DNA from: Stomatobaculum longum
GTDB lineage: Bacteria > Bacillota > Clostridia > Lachnospirales > Lachnospiraceae
Assembly (NCBI GenBank): GCA_905370385.1
Contig: CAJPKN010000001.1
Coordinates: forward strand, 1 to 60,708
Length of the DNA: 60,708 nucleotides
Direction: 5' to 3'
The notes below the pieces were generated by a model, which saw only the letters and a program-made list of their open reading frames with translations, had not been told where the DNA came from and did no database searches. Shown piece after piece: positions 8,785 through 17,570 of this stretch (position 1 is its first letter; each line of letters begins with the position of its first letter). The translations under genes were made by a program, and so were the position numbers.

Positions 8785-10317
8785 TTATACATCCAATTCT
8801 CCGCCGAGCGCTGCCTCGACAGCCTGAATCAGGGAGCCGTCCGTAAGGATCTGCTCGCAGTAATTAATGTCCTCGTAAAGCTCTCTGTCATCATCAAGGA
8901 AGGCGCAGCCCTTGCGCACCAGGTCGTATGCCGCCTGTGTGCCGCGTCCCAGTCCCTTGTTGCCGCGCATATCAATGCCCTGGCAGGCAACCATGAGCTC
9001 CATCGCGAGCACACGGCGCACATTCTTGCCGATTTCTGCCGCCTGGCGCGCCGCAATGGTGCCCATGCTGACGTGATCCTCCTGACCCGCCGAGCTCGGA
9101 ATGCTGTCCACGCTCGCCGGATGTGCGAGCACCTTGTTCTCCGAAACCAGTGCCGCCGCGGAGTACTGCACAATCATGAAGCCGGAGCAGACACCGCCGT
9201 GCGGGGTCAGGAAGGCCGGCAGTGCGGAGTACGCGGGGTTCACCAGTCTCTCGATGCGGCGCTCCGAAACATTCGCAAGTTCCGCCTCCGCAATCTTTAA
9301 GAAGTCAAAGGGCAATGCCATGGGCTGGCCGTGGAAGTTGCCGCCCGAGATACCGGCTCTGTCCTCCTTGAAGATGAGCGGGTTGTCCGTGACCGAATTG
9401 ATCTCAATGTCCACTCTGCCCTGCACATACTTCACAGCGTCCTTGGAAGCGCCGTGAATCTGCGGGCTGCAGCGGAGCGAGTAAGCATCCTGCACGCGAA
9501 TCTCACCCTGGCGGGTCGTGTTCTTCGAATCCGCGAGCAGACGACGCAGGTTCTTTGCGGTCTTACCCTGGCCCTCGTGCGGGCGAATCGCATGGACTCT
9601 GTCCTCGAGGGCGTCCATGACGCCGTTCTGCGCCTCAAAGCAGAGCGCATCCGCAATGTCGGCAATCTTTAAGAGCTGCTTCGCATCGTGAAGTGCGAGC
9701 GCACCGACCGCCGTCATCGCCTGGGTGCCGTTGTTCAGCGCGAGGCCCTCCTTCGCCGAGAGCTCAATGACCGGAATGCCGGCTCTCTTCATCGCCTCTT
9801 CGCCGGAGAGCAGCTCTCCCTCATAGTAAGCCTTGCCGAGTCCCAGCATGACGAGAACCATGTGCGAGAGCGGCGCCAGATCGCCGGAAGCGCCGAGCGA
9901 ACCCTTCTCCGGGATAAAGGGCGTCACGCCCTTGTTGAGCATCGCAATCATGGTCTCAAGGGTCTCGAGGCGTATGCCGGAGTAGCCCTTCGAGAGGTTA
10001 TTGATGCGAAGCAACAGCATGCCGCGCGCCACATCTTCCGGGAAGGGATCTCCCGCGCCGACCGCATGCGTGATGATCAGGTTCTTTTGCAGTTCCTTGC
10101 ACTCATCGGTGCTGATGACGACATCGCTGAACTTTCCGAAGCCCGTCGTAATGCCGTAGACCACCTGCTTCTCTGCGACCAGATCGTCCACAATCTTCCG
10201 GGATGCCAACACAGCCTCCCGACTCTCTGCGGAGAGTTCCACGACCGCGCGGTCGCGGCAAACCGCAACAATTTGATCGACGCTCAGGTCCTGTCCGGTA
10301 ATCAGAATTTTTTCCAT
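8785..10317 (-). CDS. hutH: Histidine ammonia-lyase
   Basis: 510 residues, the normal length. It converts L-histidine to trans-urocanate and ammonia, the first step of histidine degradation. The MIO cofactor-forming Ala-Ser-Gly is in GSLGASGDLAPLSH, about residue 143. Other family motifs are YGITTGFGKFSD near the N-terminus and the GGNFHGQP loop. The ribosome-binding site is AGGAGGATGCAGAGGG. A regulatory motif shared with hutU lies upstream. It is first gene of a transcript with the NhaC-like transporter and a small membrane protein. Confidence 0.96.
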   Translation of the reverse strand: MEKILITGQDLSVDQIVAVCRDRAVVELSAESREAVLASRKIVDDLVAEKQVVYGITTGFGKFSDVVISTDECKELQKNLIITHAVGAGDPFPEDVARGMLLLRINNLSKGYSGIRLETLETMIAMLNKGVTPFIPEKGSLGASGDLAPLSHMVLVMLGLGKAYYEGELLSGEEAMKRAGIPVIELSAKEGLALNNGTQAMTAVGALALHDAKQLLKIADIADALCFEAQNGVMDALEDRVHAIRPHEGQGKTAKNLRRLLADSKNTTRQGEIRVQDAYSLRCSPQIHGASKDAVKYVQGRVDIEINSVTDNPLIFKEDRAGISGGNFHGQPMALPFDFLKIAEAELANVSERRIERLVNPAYSALPAFLTPHGGVCSGFMIVQYSAAALVSENKVLAHPASVDSIPSSAGQEDHVSMGTIAARQAAEIGKNVRRVLAMELMVACQGIDMRGNKGLGRGTQAAYDLVRKGCAFLDDDRELYEDINYCEQILTDGSLIQAVEAALGGELDV

Positions 10318-10371
10318 CCCTCTGCATCCTCCTATCCCAGCTAAGCTTGGTTCCGAATATTTTTCCGTTTC

Positions 10372-10403
10372 AGTTTACCCGAGCGCCGTCAAAAAAGCGT
10401 CTA
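10372..10403 (-). promoter_or_regulatory. hutH promoter region with hut-shared motif
   Basis: On the minus strand TAGACGC-TTTTTT (10403-10391) is followed after 13 nt by a -10-like TAAACT (10377-10372). The same arrangement (TAGACG-TTTTTT, 14 nt, TATACT) precedes hutU. Neither has a sigma-A -35 hexamer at the right distance, which suggests activator dependence. The remainder of the 313-nt gap 10318-10630 holds only this, the regulator's terminator and no further gene that I can see. Confidence 0.55.
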
Positions 10404-10589
10404 GATATGCGTTTTAATTGTGACTATTGTGTAAATTTTGAATCCGAACTGTCGCAGAAGCTTGAAAACCCACCAAATACCGGACTGTCATATGTCTATC
10501 TGTCCCTTGCTCTCAGGCCGCACCCGCATTCCGCTATGTGCCCTCTGTGCTTTGTTTTTCGAAACGGCTGCGGTTTGTTCTCTGTTCTT

Positions 10590-10618
10590 AAAAACGCAGG
10601 ACGGAAGCCCGCCCTGCG
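10590..10618 (-). terminator. Rho-independent terminator of the hut regulator gene
   Basis: The stem CGCAGG-A-CGG / CCG-C-CCTGCG has one mismatch and is followed on the minus strand by five T. It starts 12 nt past the stop codon of the 946-residue regulator. Confidence 0.75.
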
Positions 10619-10630
10619 CTGTATTTTCCC

Positions 10631-13471
10631 TTATTCCGCTTCCGCTACCGCCTCTTCCGCGCCGTGAATCAAGAGCTCGGTCTCCGGATTTTGGATGCGG
10701 CTCGCAATGTAACGCGCCCGCTCGAGATGCTGCCGTGCTTCTTCTATCTTCCCCTGCTTAACAGAGAGCAGGGCAAGATAGGCCTCGCTCCGCTCAAGGC
10801 CCCAGCGATAGCCGTTTGCCGAGAGCACGGTGGATGCCCGCTCTAAGTACTTCCCGCTCTCCTCGTAGCGCCCGAGCAAATAGAGCAGCTGCCCGATGCC
10901 GGAGTAAATTTGAGCCATACCGTTGGTCTCTCCCGAGACAGCGCCTATGGCAGCCGCCTCCCGGTATCGAAGCAGCGCTGCTTCGGGCTCTCCCTGCTTT
11001 CTCTTGATGTCGCCGAGATAGGCGATGCAGGCGGCAATGCTCGCCCGATACTTCGGGGTCGAAGCGCCGAGTTCCGTCTCGAGCGCCTCAAACTCCGCGC
11101 GGGCGGCTTTTAGTTCCGCCTCGGCCTCGGAAAAGGCCCCCCGCCGAATGAGGCACCAGCCCTTCAGCCGCCGGAAGGCCGCATGCATCTCCGCGTCGCA
11201 GTCCTTTGACTGCTCGATTCCGAGTACCACATAGCGCTCCGCCTTCGGAAGATTGGTGGTCTGGATGCTGTGGAAGATGTGCTGCAGGTAGCAGGAAAAG
11301 AGCATCGTATCATCCGCACAACGCCGCGCCGCCATCATGCACTGCTCTATGGCCGCGACGCCGCTGTCATAGTGACCGGCTGCGATGTCATGCCGCCCCA
11401 AAATGTATAGCATCCGCATTTTCATGCAACTCACTTCGGGCGAGCTGTCCTCGAGGCGTATCACATCCTTTGCGAGTTCCAACATCTTTTCCGCCTCCGC
11501 GAGCGCGCCGAACTGCCCGCCGAGATCCGTGACCTCCGAGTGCACAATCGGAAAATTTTCGTTCAGTATCGTGTAGAACTCCTGCAAATAACGAATCTGA
11601 TAGCCGTAGGCCTTGACCGGGCAGAGGGCGCGCATCCAGTGATGGGCAATGACAGGCAGTGCCGCATAACTTCCGCCGTGTTTTTTCTCATAATATTCGG
11701 CGAGCATGCGGTGGTAGAGGCGGGTGCGTCCCGTACTCTGCTGTTCGTATAGATATTCACGAAATACGCGGTGCACAAACTTATAACAGACCTCCCAGCC
11801 GACCGTGATCTCCTGAATCAACTGGTTGTTCGCGAGACTCTCGAGGCGCTCCAAAAGTTCCAGACGATTCATGTGCTGTAAGAGATACTCGAGCTCTTCC
11901 AGATTGATTTTCTCCGGGAAAATTGCCATGCAGGAGAGCACCTCCCGCTCCGAGGCCGTGAGTCCCGAGAGTCGCGCCGCAATCAGACGGTCTATTTTCG
12001 GCGTTTTTTTCAGCACAAAGCCCTTCTCCCGTATCAGGGCTATCATCTCTTTTAAGAAGAAGGCATTGCCCTCCGTCATCTCATAGAGCGCGGCCAGCCG
12101 TTCGGGCTGCTCGCGCAATTCCGGAAAGACGCGCAGCACAATGCGATCCGACTCCGCCCGCGAAAAGGGTTTCAGCGAGAGGAACTTCACGCGATCCTCC
12201 CGAACCAGGCGCTCCAACTGCCGTACCACCCGCGCCTCCTCATAGTCCTGATAGGTACAGATCAGCTGTAGCCGCGCGGGGCCTATGCTCTGTAAGAGCT
12301 TTAAGAGCAGGCGGTAGCTGACCTCGTCCATCCACTGAATCTCATCCAGGGTAATCAGCACACGCGTCTTACGGCAGAGCCGCTGCATGAGTTCCAGGAG
12401 ACGCTGCTCGACCGCACGGTAGCGGAGATAACCGCCGCTCTCCTCTTCCACCCCGCCGGCGAGTTCCGAAAGCGTTGCCGCCGCATCCTCTTCGGAGATG
12501 CCGCTCAGCTTTCCCTCGGCCGCAAATTGCCGGAGTTCCTCAAAAATATCGCTAAAGGGGCTCAGAAAAAATTCCGCGCCCTGACGGTAGCAGATCGCGT
12601 GGAGCGCGAGCATGCCGTTGCCCTCGCCGAGTCTGCGGCAGGCATCCAGAAAACCGGTCTTTCCGCAGCCCTCCTCGCCCTCAATCAGCGCGACACTCTT
12701 CAGCGCCTCGCCTTCCGCCTGAAAAAATGCGCTGATCTCGAGCAGTTCCTTTTCTCTGCCGATGTAGCCCGGCCTTCCGCCCTTGTCCTCCGCCTGCGGG
12801 AACTGCTCCTTCATCGTAAAAATCTGCTGAAAGAGCTGCCTTGCCGCTTTGGAAGGTGCAGTCTCCAATTCCTCCCGGAACAACTTCTCCATGTCGCGGT
12901 AGAGGCGCAGCGCCATGTTGTGCTGCCCGCAGGCTGCGTAGCGCTGCATGAGTTCCAAGTAGAGCCCTTCGTTGAAGGGATCCTCCGCGAGCAGTACCTT
13001 GGCGGCACGCTGCATCCCGGCAATGTCCTCTTTTTGATAGGACAGCTCGTAGCTCTGCTTCGCGGCTGCCGTGTCGGAGCGCTGCCGCTCCGCGCGCACC
13101 TCTTCCGCCCAAGCCTCAAACTCATAGCAGTTCTTCACGAAAAAATGCTCGAGAAAGGGCGCATCGCAGCTCTGAAGATCGTGTTCCAGCACCATACCCT
13201 CCGAGAGTAAAAGTTGCGTGTGCCCCTTACTCTTCAGGACCTCGTTCCCAAGCTGCCGCCGCACCTGGTAGACCGCGTCTCTGAGTTTTTTTCTGCCGAC
13301 ACTCTCTTCCTCGTCGCCCCAAAGCAGATGGATCAATTCTTCGCGGCTTGCGCTGCCGCGGTAGGCGAGATAATAAAAGAAGGCCTCCGCTTTCCGGTAC
13401 GGAAAGGCAATGCGCACGCCGTTTTTCCGTATCTCCGGATTGCCCAAAAACCGAACTTCAATTTTCTCCAA
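10631..13471 (-). CDS. Large transcriptional activator: winged helix + BTAD + ATPase + TPR, probable hut regulator
   Basis: About 946 residues from the TTG start at 13471, chosen because GGGAGG lies 8 nt upstream and a TATAAT box (13507-13502) sits where an upstream ATG frame would otherwise be coding. Order: OmpR-like winged helix (residues ~1-95, IEVRFLGNPEIRKNG onward), bacterial transcriptional activation domain (~100-240), STAND/AAA ATPase with Walker A GEEGCGKTG and Walker B VLITLDEIQWMDE (~255-600), then TPR-like helices to the end. This SARP/MalT-like architecture is typical of ligand- and ATP-switched activators. It lies between and divergent from hutU and upstream of hutH, so control of the hut genes is inferred from position and the shared motif. 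Confidence 0.8.
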   Translation of the reverse strand: MEKIEVRFLGNPEIRKNGVRIAFPYRKAEAFFYYLAYRGSASREELIHLLWGDEEESVGRKKLRDAVYQVRRQLGNEVLKSKGHTQLLLSEGMVLEHDLQSCDAPFLEHFFVKNCYEFEAWAEEVRAERQRSDTAAAKQSYELSYQKEDIAGMQRAAKVLLAEDPFNEGLYLELMQRYAACGQHNMALRLYRDMEKLFREELETAPSKAARQLFQQIFTMKEQFPQAEDKGGRPGYIGREKELLEISAFFQAEGEALKSVALIEGEEGCGKTGFLDACRRLGEGNGMLALHAICYRQGAEFFLSPFSDIFEELRQFAAEGKLSGISEEDAAATLSELAGGVEEESGGYLRYRAVEQRLLELMQRLCRKTRVLITLDEIQWMDEVSYRLLLKLLQSIGPARLQLICTYQDYEEARVVRQLERLVREDRVKFLSLKPFSRAESDRIVLRVFPELREQPERLAALYEMTEGNAFFLKEMIALIREKGFVLKKTPKIDRLIAARLSGLTASEREVLSCMAIFPEKINLEELEYLLQHMNRLELLERLESLANNQLIQEITVGWEVCYKFVHRVFREYLYEQQSTGRTRLYHRMLAEYYEKKHGGSYAALPVIAHHWMRALCPVKAYGYQIRYLQEFYTILNENFPIVHSEVTDLGGQFGALAEAEKMLELAKDVIRLEDSSPEVSCMKMRMLYILGRHDIAAGHYDSGVAAIEQCMMAARRCADDTMLFSCYLQHIFHSIQTTNLPKAERYVVLGIEQSKDCDAEMHAAFRRLKGWCLIRRGAFSEAEAELKAARAEFEALETELGASTPKYRASIAACIAYLGDIKRKQGEPEAALLRYREAAAIGAVSGETNGMAQIYSGIGQLLYLLGRYEESGKYLERASTVLSANGYRWGLERSEAYLALLSVKQGKIEEARQHLERARYIASRIQNPETELLIHGAEEAVAEAE

Positions 13472-13479
13472 AGCAGCCG

Positions 13480-13507
13480 CCTCCCTTTCTTTGCTGTTCT
13501 CATTATA
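13480..13507 (-). promoter_or_regulatory. -10 box and ribosome-binding site that fix the regulator's TTG start
   Basis: A perfect TATAAT lies on the minus strand at 13507-13502 and a GGGAGG Shine-Dalgarno at 13485-13480, 8 nt before TTG (13471-13469). An ATG at 13525 would place the -10 box inside coding sequence. No good -35 hexamer is visible. Confidence 0.65.
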
Positions 13508-13533
13508 GGAGAGAGCGGCAGGCAAAGTCCAGC

Positions 13534-13602
13534 AAAAACGTCAAATTATGAGCTTTCGTTCATCGGAAATTAGACGTTTTTTCGACTCTGTATCTCTATA
13601 CT
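13534..13602 (+). promoter_or_regulatory. hutU promoter with long inverted repeat
   Basis: Two 14-bp arms, AAAAACGTCAAATT (13534-13547) and AATTAGACGTTTTT (13568-13581), are reverse complements at 13 of 14 positions with a 20-nt spacer. The right arm covers the -35 position of a TATACT -10 box (13597-13602) that lacks a consensus -35. This is the layout of an activator-dependent promoter and also lies upstream of the divergent regulator gene. Confidence 0.65.
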
Positions 13603-13657
13603 GGGTTGCAATGGTGAAATCATTTGTTCTCGCTTTGTGCAGAAAGGAAGGTGCCCC

Positions 13658-15685
13658 ATGAACAATCAGGAAATCGGCGCTTGCATGACCATTAAGCTCG
13701 ACGCTGTGCTCCCCGAATACCCGAAATTCGATCCGAAGCTCCGTCGTGCACCGCGGCGCGACCTTGAGCTCTCCGATCACGAGATGAAGCTCGCGCTGAA
13801 GAATGCGCTCCGCTATGTTCCGGAAGAGCTCCACGAGGCGCTTGCGGACGAATTCATGGAGGAGCTTTTAACCCACGGCAGAATCTACGGTTACCGCTTC
13901 ATGCCGAAGGAGCCCTTACACGGCAAGCCGATCGACGAGTACCGCGGCAACTGCCTGCAGGGCAAGGCCTTCCAGGTCATGATCGACAATAACTTAAGCC
14001 CCGAGATTGCGCTCTATCCCTACGAGCTCGTGACTTACGGCGAGACCGGTTCGGTGTGCCAGAACTGGATGCAGTATCAGCTCTTAAAGAAGTACTTGGA
14101 GGCGCTGACCGACGAGCAGACCTTAGTCGTGATGTCCGGACACCCGCTGGGCCTCTTCCACTCCCACAAGCAGGCGCCGCGCGTCATCATCACAAACGGT
14201 CTCCTGGTCGGCGAAGCGGATAACTTAAAGGATTGGACCCGCATCACCGCGATGGGCTGCTCGAGCTACGGCCAGATGACCGCAGGCGGCTGGATGTACA
14301 TCGGGCCGCAGGGCATCGTCCACGGCACCTTCAACACCATCCTGAACGCAGGCAGAAAGTATCTCGGTGTCCCGGCAAACGGCGATCTCGCAGGCCACCT
14401 CTTCGTGACCAGCGGTCTCGGCGGCATGAGCGGCGCGCAGCCGAAGGCAGTCGAGATTGCGGGCGGCGTCGGCATTGTCGCGGAAGTCGACTACTCCCGC
14501 ATTGAGACCAGACACAGCCAGGGCTGGGTTTCCAAAGTCGCGGAGACCCCCGAGGAAGCGTTCCGCTTCGCACACGAATCCCTCGAGAAGAAGGAGCCCA
14601 TGTCGATTGCCTTCCACGGCAATATTGTGGATCTCCTCCAGTACGCGGTCGATCACGACGAGAAGATCGAACTTCTCTCCGACCAGACCTCCTGCCACGT
14701 CCCCTACGACGGCGGCTACTGCCCGCAGGGTGTGAGTTTCGAAGAGAGAACCCGTCTCCTCTCAGAGGACAGAGAACGGTTTATCAAGCTGGTCGATGAG
14801 ACCCTCACGAAGCACTTCCACCTCATTCAGAAGCTCGTGGAACGCGGCTCCTACTTCTTTGACTACGGCAACTCCTTCATGAAGGCCATCTTCGACGCGG
14901 GCAACCCGGAAATCGCGAAGAACAAGCGCGACACGACCGAGGGCTTCATCTTCCCGTCCTATGTCGAGGATATCATGGGCCCGATGCTCTTTGACTACGG
15001 CTACGGTCCGTTCCGCTGGTGCTGCCTCTCCGGAAAGCACGAGGATCTCTTAAAGACCGACCACGCGGCCATGGAAATCATAGACCCGAACCGCCGCTTC
15101 CAGGACAGAGACAACTGGGTTTGGATTCGCGACGCGGACAAGAACAAACTGGTTGTGGGCACCGAGTGCCGCATCCTCTATCAGGATGCGCTCGGCAGAA
15201 GAGACATCGCCCTCAAGTTCAACGACATGGTGCGTAAGGGCGAGATCGGACCGGTCATGCTGGGACGAGACCACCACGACACCGGCGGCACGGATTCTCC
15301 CTACCGCGAGACCTCCAATATCTACGACGGCTCGCAGTTCACGGCTGACATGGCAACCCACTGCTTCGCCGGCAACGCGGCGCGCGGCATGAGCCTGATT
15401 GCGCTTCACAACGGCGGCGGCGTGGGCATCGGCAAGGCGATTAACGGCGGCTTCGGCCTGGTTCTCGACGGCAGCGAACTCACGGATCAGATTATCCGCG
15501 AGTCGATTCCGTGGGATACCATGGTCGGTGTGTCCCGCAGAAACTGGGCGCGGAACGAGCACTCCATTGAGACCGTTGCGGCTTACAACGAGAAGTTTAA
15601 GGACAGCGACCACATCACCATGCCCTACATTGCGAGCGACAGCCTCGTCGAGCAGGCATTCCGGCGCGCAACCGAAAAGCACTGA
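13658..15685 (+). CDS. hutU: Urocanate hydratase (long form)
   Basis: 675 residues from ATG 13658 (AAGGAAGG 6 nt upstream; an in-frame ATG at 13637 has no such site). It converts urocanate to 4-imidazolone-5-propionate using tightly bound NAD+. GLGGMSGAQPKA and the glycine-rich NGGGVGIGKAINGG segment are urocanase motifs. The protein is about 120 residues longer than the common ~555-residue HutU and belongs to the long anaerobe type. hutI follows after a 78-nt gap that contains a terminator-like hairpin, so expression of hutI may be lowered relative to hutU. Confidence 0.95.
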   Translation: MNNQEIGACMTIKLDAVLPEYPKFDPKLRRAPRRDLELSDHEMKLALKNALRYVPEELHEALADEFMEELLTHGRIYGYRFMPKEPLHGKPIDEYRGNCLQGKAFQVMIDNNLSPEIALYPYELVTYGETGSVCQNWMQYQLLKKYLEALTDEQTLVVMSGHPLGLFHSHKQAPRVIITNGLLVGEADNLKDWTRITAMGCSSYGQMTAGGWMYIGPQGIVHGTFNTILNAGRKYLGVPANGDLAGHLFVTSGLGGMSGAQPKAVEIAGGVGIVAEVDYSRIETRHSQGWVSKVAETPEEAFRFAHESLEKKEPMSIAFHGNIVDLLQYAVDHDEKIELLSDQTSCHVPYDGGYCPQGVSFEERTRLLSEDRERFIKLVDETLTKHFHLIQKLVERGSYFFDYGNSFMKAIFDAGNPEIAKNKRDTTEGFIFPSYVEDIMGPMLFDYGYGPFRWCCLSGKHEDLLKTDHAAMEIIDPNRRFQDRDNWVWIRDADKNKLVVGTECRILYQDALGRRDIALKFNDMVRKGEIGPVMLGRDHHDTGGTDSPYRETSNIYDGSQFTADMATHCFAGNAARGMSLIALHNGGGVGIGKAINGGFGLVLDGSELTDQIIRESIPWDTMVGVSRRNWARNEHSIETVAAYNEKFKDSDHITMPYIASDSLVEQAFRRATEKH

Positions 15686-15692
15686 TTTTTCA

Positions 15693-15728
15693 CTGCGGCG
15701 CAGTTCTCCTGCGCCGCGGTTTTTATTT
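15693..15728 (+). terminator. Terminator/attenuator between hutU and hutI
   Basis: The 11-bp stem CTGCGGCGCAG / CTGCGCCGCGG (one G-T pair, 5-nt loop) is followed by TTTTTATTT. A complete rho-independent terminator inside the hut unit implies either a separate hutI promoter or partial read-through; I see no clear hutI promoter in the remaining ~35 nt. Confidence 0.85.
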
Positions 15729-15763
15729 GACACCACACTGACTTTCCGAGGAGGACAAAGCAT

Positions 15764-17008
15764 ATGAAGCGAACTTACATCCGCCGCGCGGCGGAGCTTG
15801 TGACCTGCAGCGGCAACAAGGCAAAGCACGGCAGCGACATGAAAGAGGTCGGCATCATCAAAAACGGCGCCGTCTTAATCGAGGACGGCCGCATCGCCCG
15901 CGTCGGCACGACCGAAGAACTGGACAAGGAAGTGGACTTCCAAGCGGCGGAGCTCATCGATGCGGACGGGCAGGCGGTGCTCCCGGGCTTTGTGGACTCC
16001 CACACCCACTTTGTCTTCGGCGGCTACCGCGCCGATGAATTCGGCTGGCGCTTACAGGGAGAAAGCTATCTCTCGATTATGGAAAAGGGCGGCGGCATCA
16101 ACGCGACCGTGACCCCGACCCGCGCTGCCTCGGTCGAAGACTTCGTTGCGGTCGGCAAAGAGCGGCTCGACACCATGCTCCGCTTCGGCGTGACCACGGT
16201 CGAGGGCAAGAGCGGCTACGGCATGGATAAGGACACCGAAATCCGCATGTTACGCGCGATGAAGGTACTCGATGAGACTCATCCGGTCGATGTGGTTCGC
16301 ACCTTTTTGGGGCCCCACAGCGTGCTCCCCGAATGGAAGGGCAAGGAGCGCGAATTTCTCAATTACATGCTGACCGAGGTCATGCCGGAGGTCAAAAAAG
16401 AAGACCTTGCGGAATTCGCGGACATCTTCACCGAGACCGGCGTCTTTAACATCGAGGACTCCACGCACTACCTGCAGGAGGCAAAAAAGCTCGGCTTCCG
16501 CCTGAAAGTTCACGCGGATGAGATTGCCCCGAACTTCGGCGGCGCCGAGATGGCGGTGCGCTGCGGCGCGCACTCCGCAGACCACCTCTTAAAGGCCTCC
16601 GACGAGGGCATACGCCTCCTTGCCGAGGGCAACACGATCGCAACCCTTCTGCCGCTCACGGCCTTCTGCTTAAAGGAGCCCTATGCGCCCGCGCGGAAGA
16701 TGATAGACGCGGGCTGCGCGGTCGCGCTCGCCTCGGATTTGAACCCCGGCAGCTGCTTCAGCAACTCGATTCCGCTCCTCATTGCGCTCGGTTGTATCTA
16801 CATGGGCATGCGGATTGAAGAAGTGGTCACGGCGCTCACCTTAAACGGTGCCGCGGCAGTCGGCAGAGAGAAAGAAATCGGCAGCATAGACCCGGGCAAG
16901 CAGGCGGACCTCATCTTCCTCCGCTACCCCTCGATTCAGTTCCTGCCCTACCGGACCGGCGTGAACATTGTGTCCCGCGTCATGAAGCGCGGCAAAATGC
17001 TGTTCTGA
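15764..17008 (+). CDS. hutI: Imidazolonepropionase
   Basis: 414 residues. It hydrolyses 4-imidazolone-5-propionate to N-formimino-L-glutamate. It is an amidohydrolase-fold metalloenzyme: metal-binding DSHTHFVFGGYR near residue 70, KSGYGMDKDTE, the VHADEI metal histidine and the ALASDLNPGSC aspartate are all present. The start is supported by GAGGAGGA 7 nt upstream. It follows hutU on the plus strand. No formiminoglutamase (hutG) or formiminotransferase (ftcD) follows, so the last step is encoded elsewhere. Confidence 0.95.
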   Translation: MKRTYIRRAAELVTCSGNKAKHGSDMKEVGIIKNGAVLIEDGRIARVGTTEELDKEVDFQAAELIDADGQAVLPGFVDSHTHFVFGGYRADEFGWRLQGESYLSIMEKGGGINATVTPTRAASVEDFVAVGKERLDTMLRFGVTTVEGKSGYGMDKDTEIRMLRAMKVLDETHPVDVVRTFLGPHSVLPEWKGKEREFLNYMLTEVMPEVKKEDLAEFADIFTETGVFNIEDSTHYLQEAKKLGFRLKVHADEIAPNFGGAEMAVRCGAHSADHLLKASDEGIRLLAEGNTIATLLPLTAFCLKEPYAPARKMIDAGCAVALASDLNPGSCFSNSIPLLIALGCIYMGMRIEEVVTALTLNGAAAVGREKEIGSIDPGKQADLIFLRYPSIQFLPYRTGVNIVSRVMKRGKMLF

Positions 17009-17062
17009 GTCCGAACATACGGAACGAAATCCTGACACTTTCTTACGTTTGCCTGTACTTTA

Positions 17063-17090
17063 TTGTTTTTTTCTGCCGGAATGATATGCT
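17063..17090 (+). promoter_or_regulatory. Probable promoter of small membrane protein gene
   Basis: TTGTTT (17063-17068), 16 nt, then an extended -10 TGATATGCT ending at 17090, about 57 nt before the start codon. Confidence 0.5.
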
Positions 17091-17146
17091 TAAATTAGAG
17101 AATCGCTTGCAACGATTGCGCATACTCTTTCGGAAGGAGGAAAGCT

Positions 17147-17479
17147 ATGAACCCGGCAAGTCAGAAAGAGCTCTGCTTTATCGCGTTTCGCCTGTATGTC
17201 GTTTCGATTGTCACCGCCTTTTGTCTGTCCTTTGTGCCTATGGATCCCATGCTTCGCATCGGACTCAAGGTGCTTCTGCTCTTCCTTGCGCTCTTCTTCT
17301 ACGCGCTGCATGCGAAGAACAACGAGAACCATGCCTATCTGGATCCGAAGACCCTACGCGCTGCGGGCGGCCCGCGCTATGCCTTCTACTTTCTGGTGAC
17401 GCGCATCCTGCCCGCCTACTATTTGTTCCGTCTCATCTTAATTCTCGTCTTTATGAAGGTCGAGACGGTCTACGAATAA
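17147..17479 (+). CDS. Small multi-pass membrane protein, unknown function
   Basis: 110 residues with three to four hydrophobic segments (residues about 10-30, 38-55, 80-105). A strong ribosome-binding site (GGAAGGAGGAAAG) precedes the ATG. It contains no recognisable enzyme motif. It stands alone between hutI and an Rrf2-type regulator gene, each with its own promoter-like sequence. I do not recognise the family. Confidence 0.65.
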   Translation: MNPASQKELCFIAFRLYVVSIVTAFCLSFVPMDPMLRIGLKVLLLFLALFFYALHAKNNENHAYLDPKTLRAAGGPRYAFYFLVTRILPAYYLFRLILILVFMKVETVYE

Positions 17480-17510
17480 AGTCCGCGGAACAAGCCCGCG
17501 GAAAAGCGTC

Positions 17511-17539
17511 TTGTTCTTTCCATCCCTTTTCGGTATACT
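17511..17539 (+). promoter_or_regulatory. Sigma-A promoter of Rrf2 regulator
   Basis: TTGTTC (17511-17516), a 17-nt spacer and TATACT (17534-17539); the start codon is 31 nt downstream. Confidence 0.75.
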
Positions 17540-17570
17540 TTTACTGATAAAATAAAGGGGGAAAGATACC

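Noticed and set aside
17482..17502. TCCGCGG...CCGCGGA inverted repeat after the small membrane protein gene as terminator
   Set aside because: Only a 7-bp stem and no T-run on either strand; a promoter for the next gene starts right after it.
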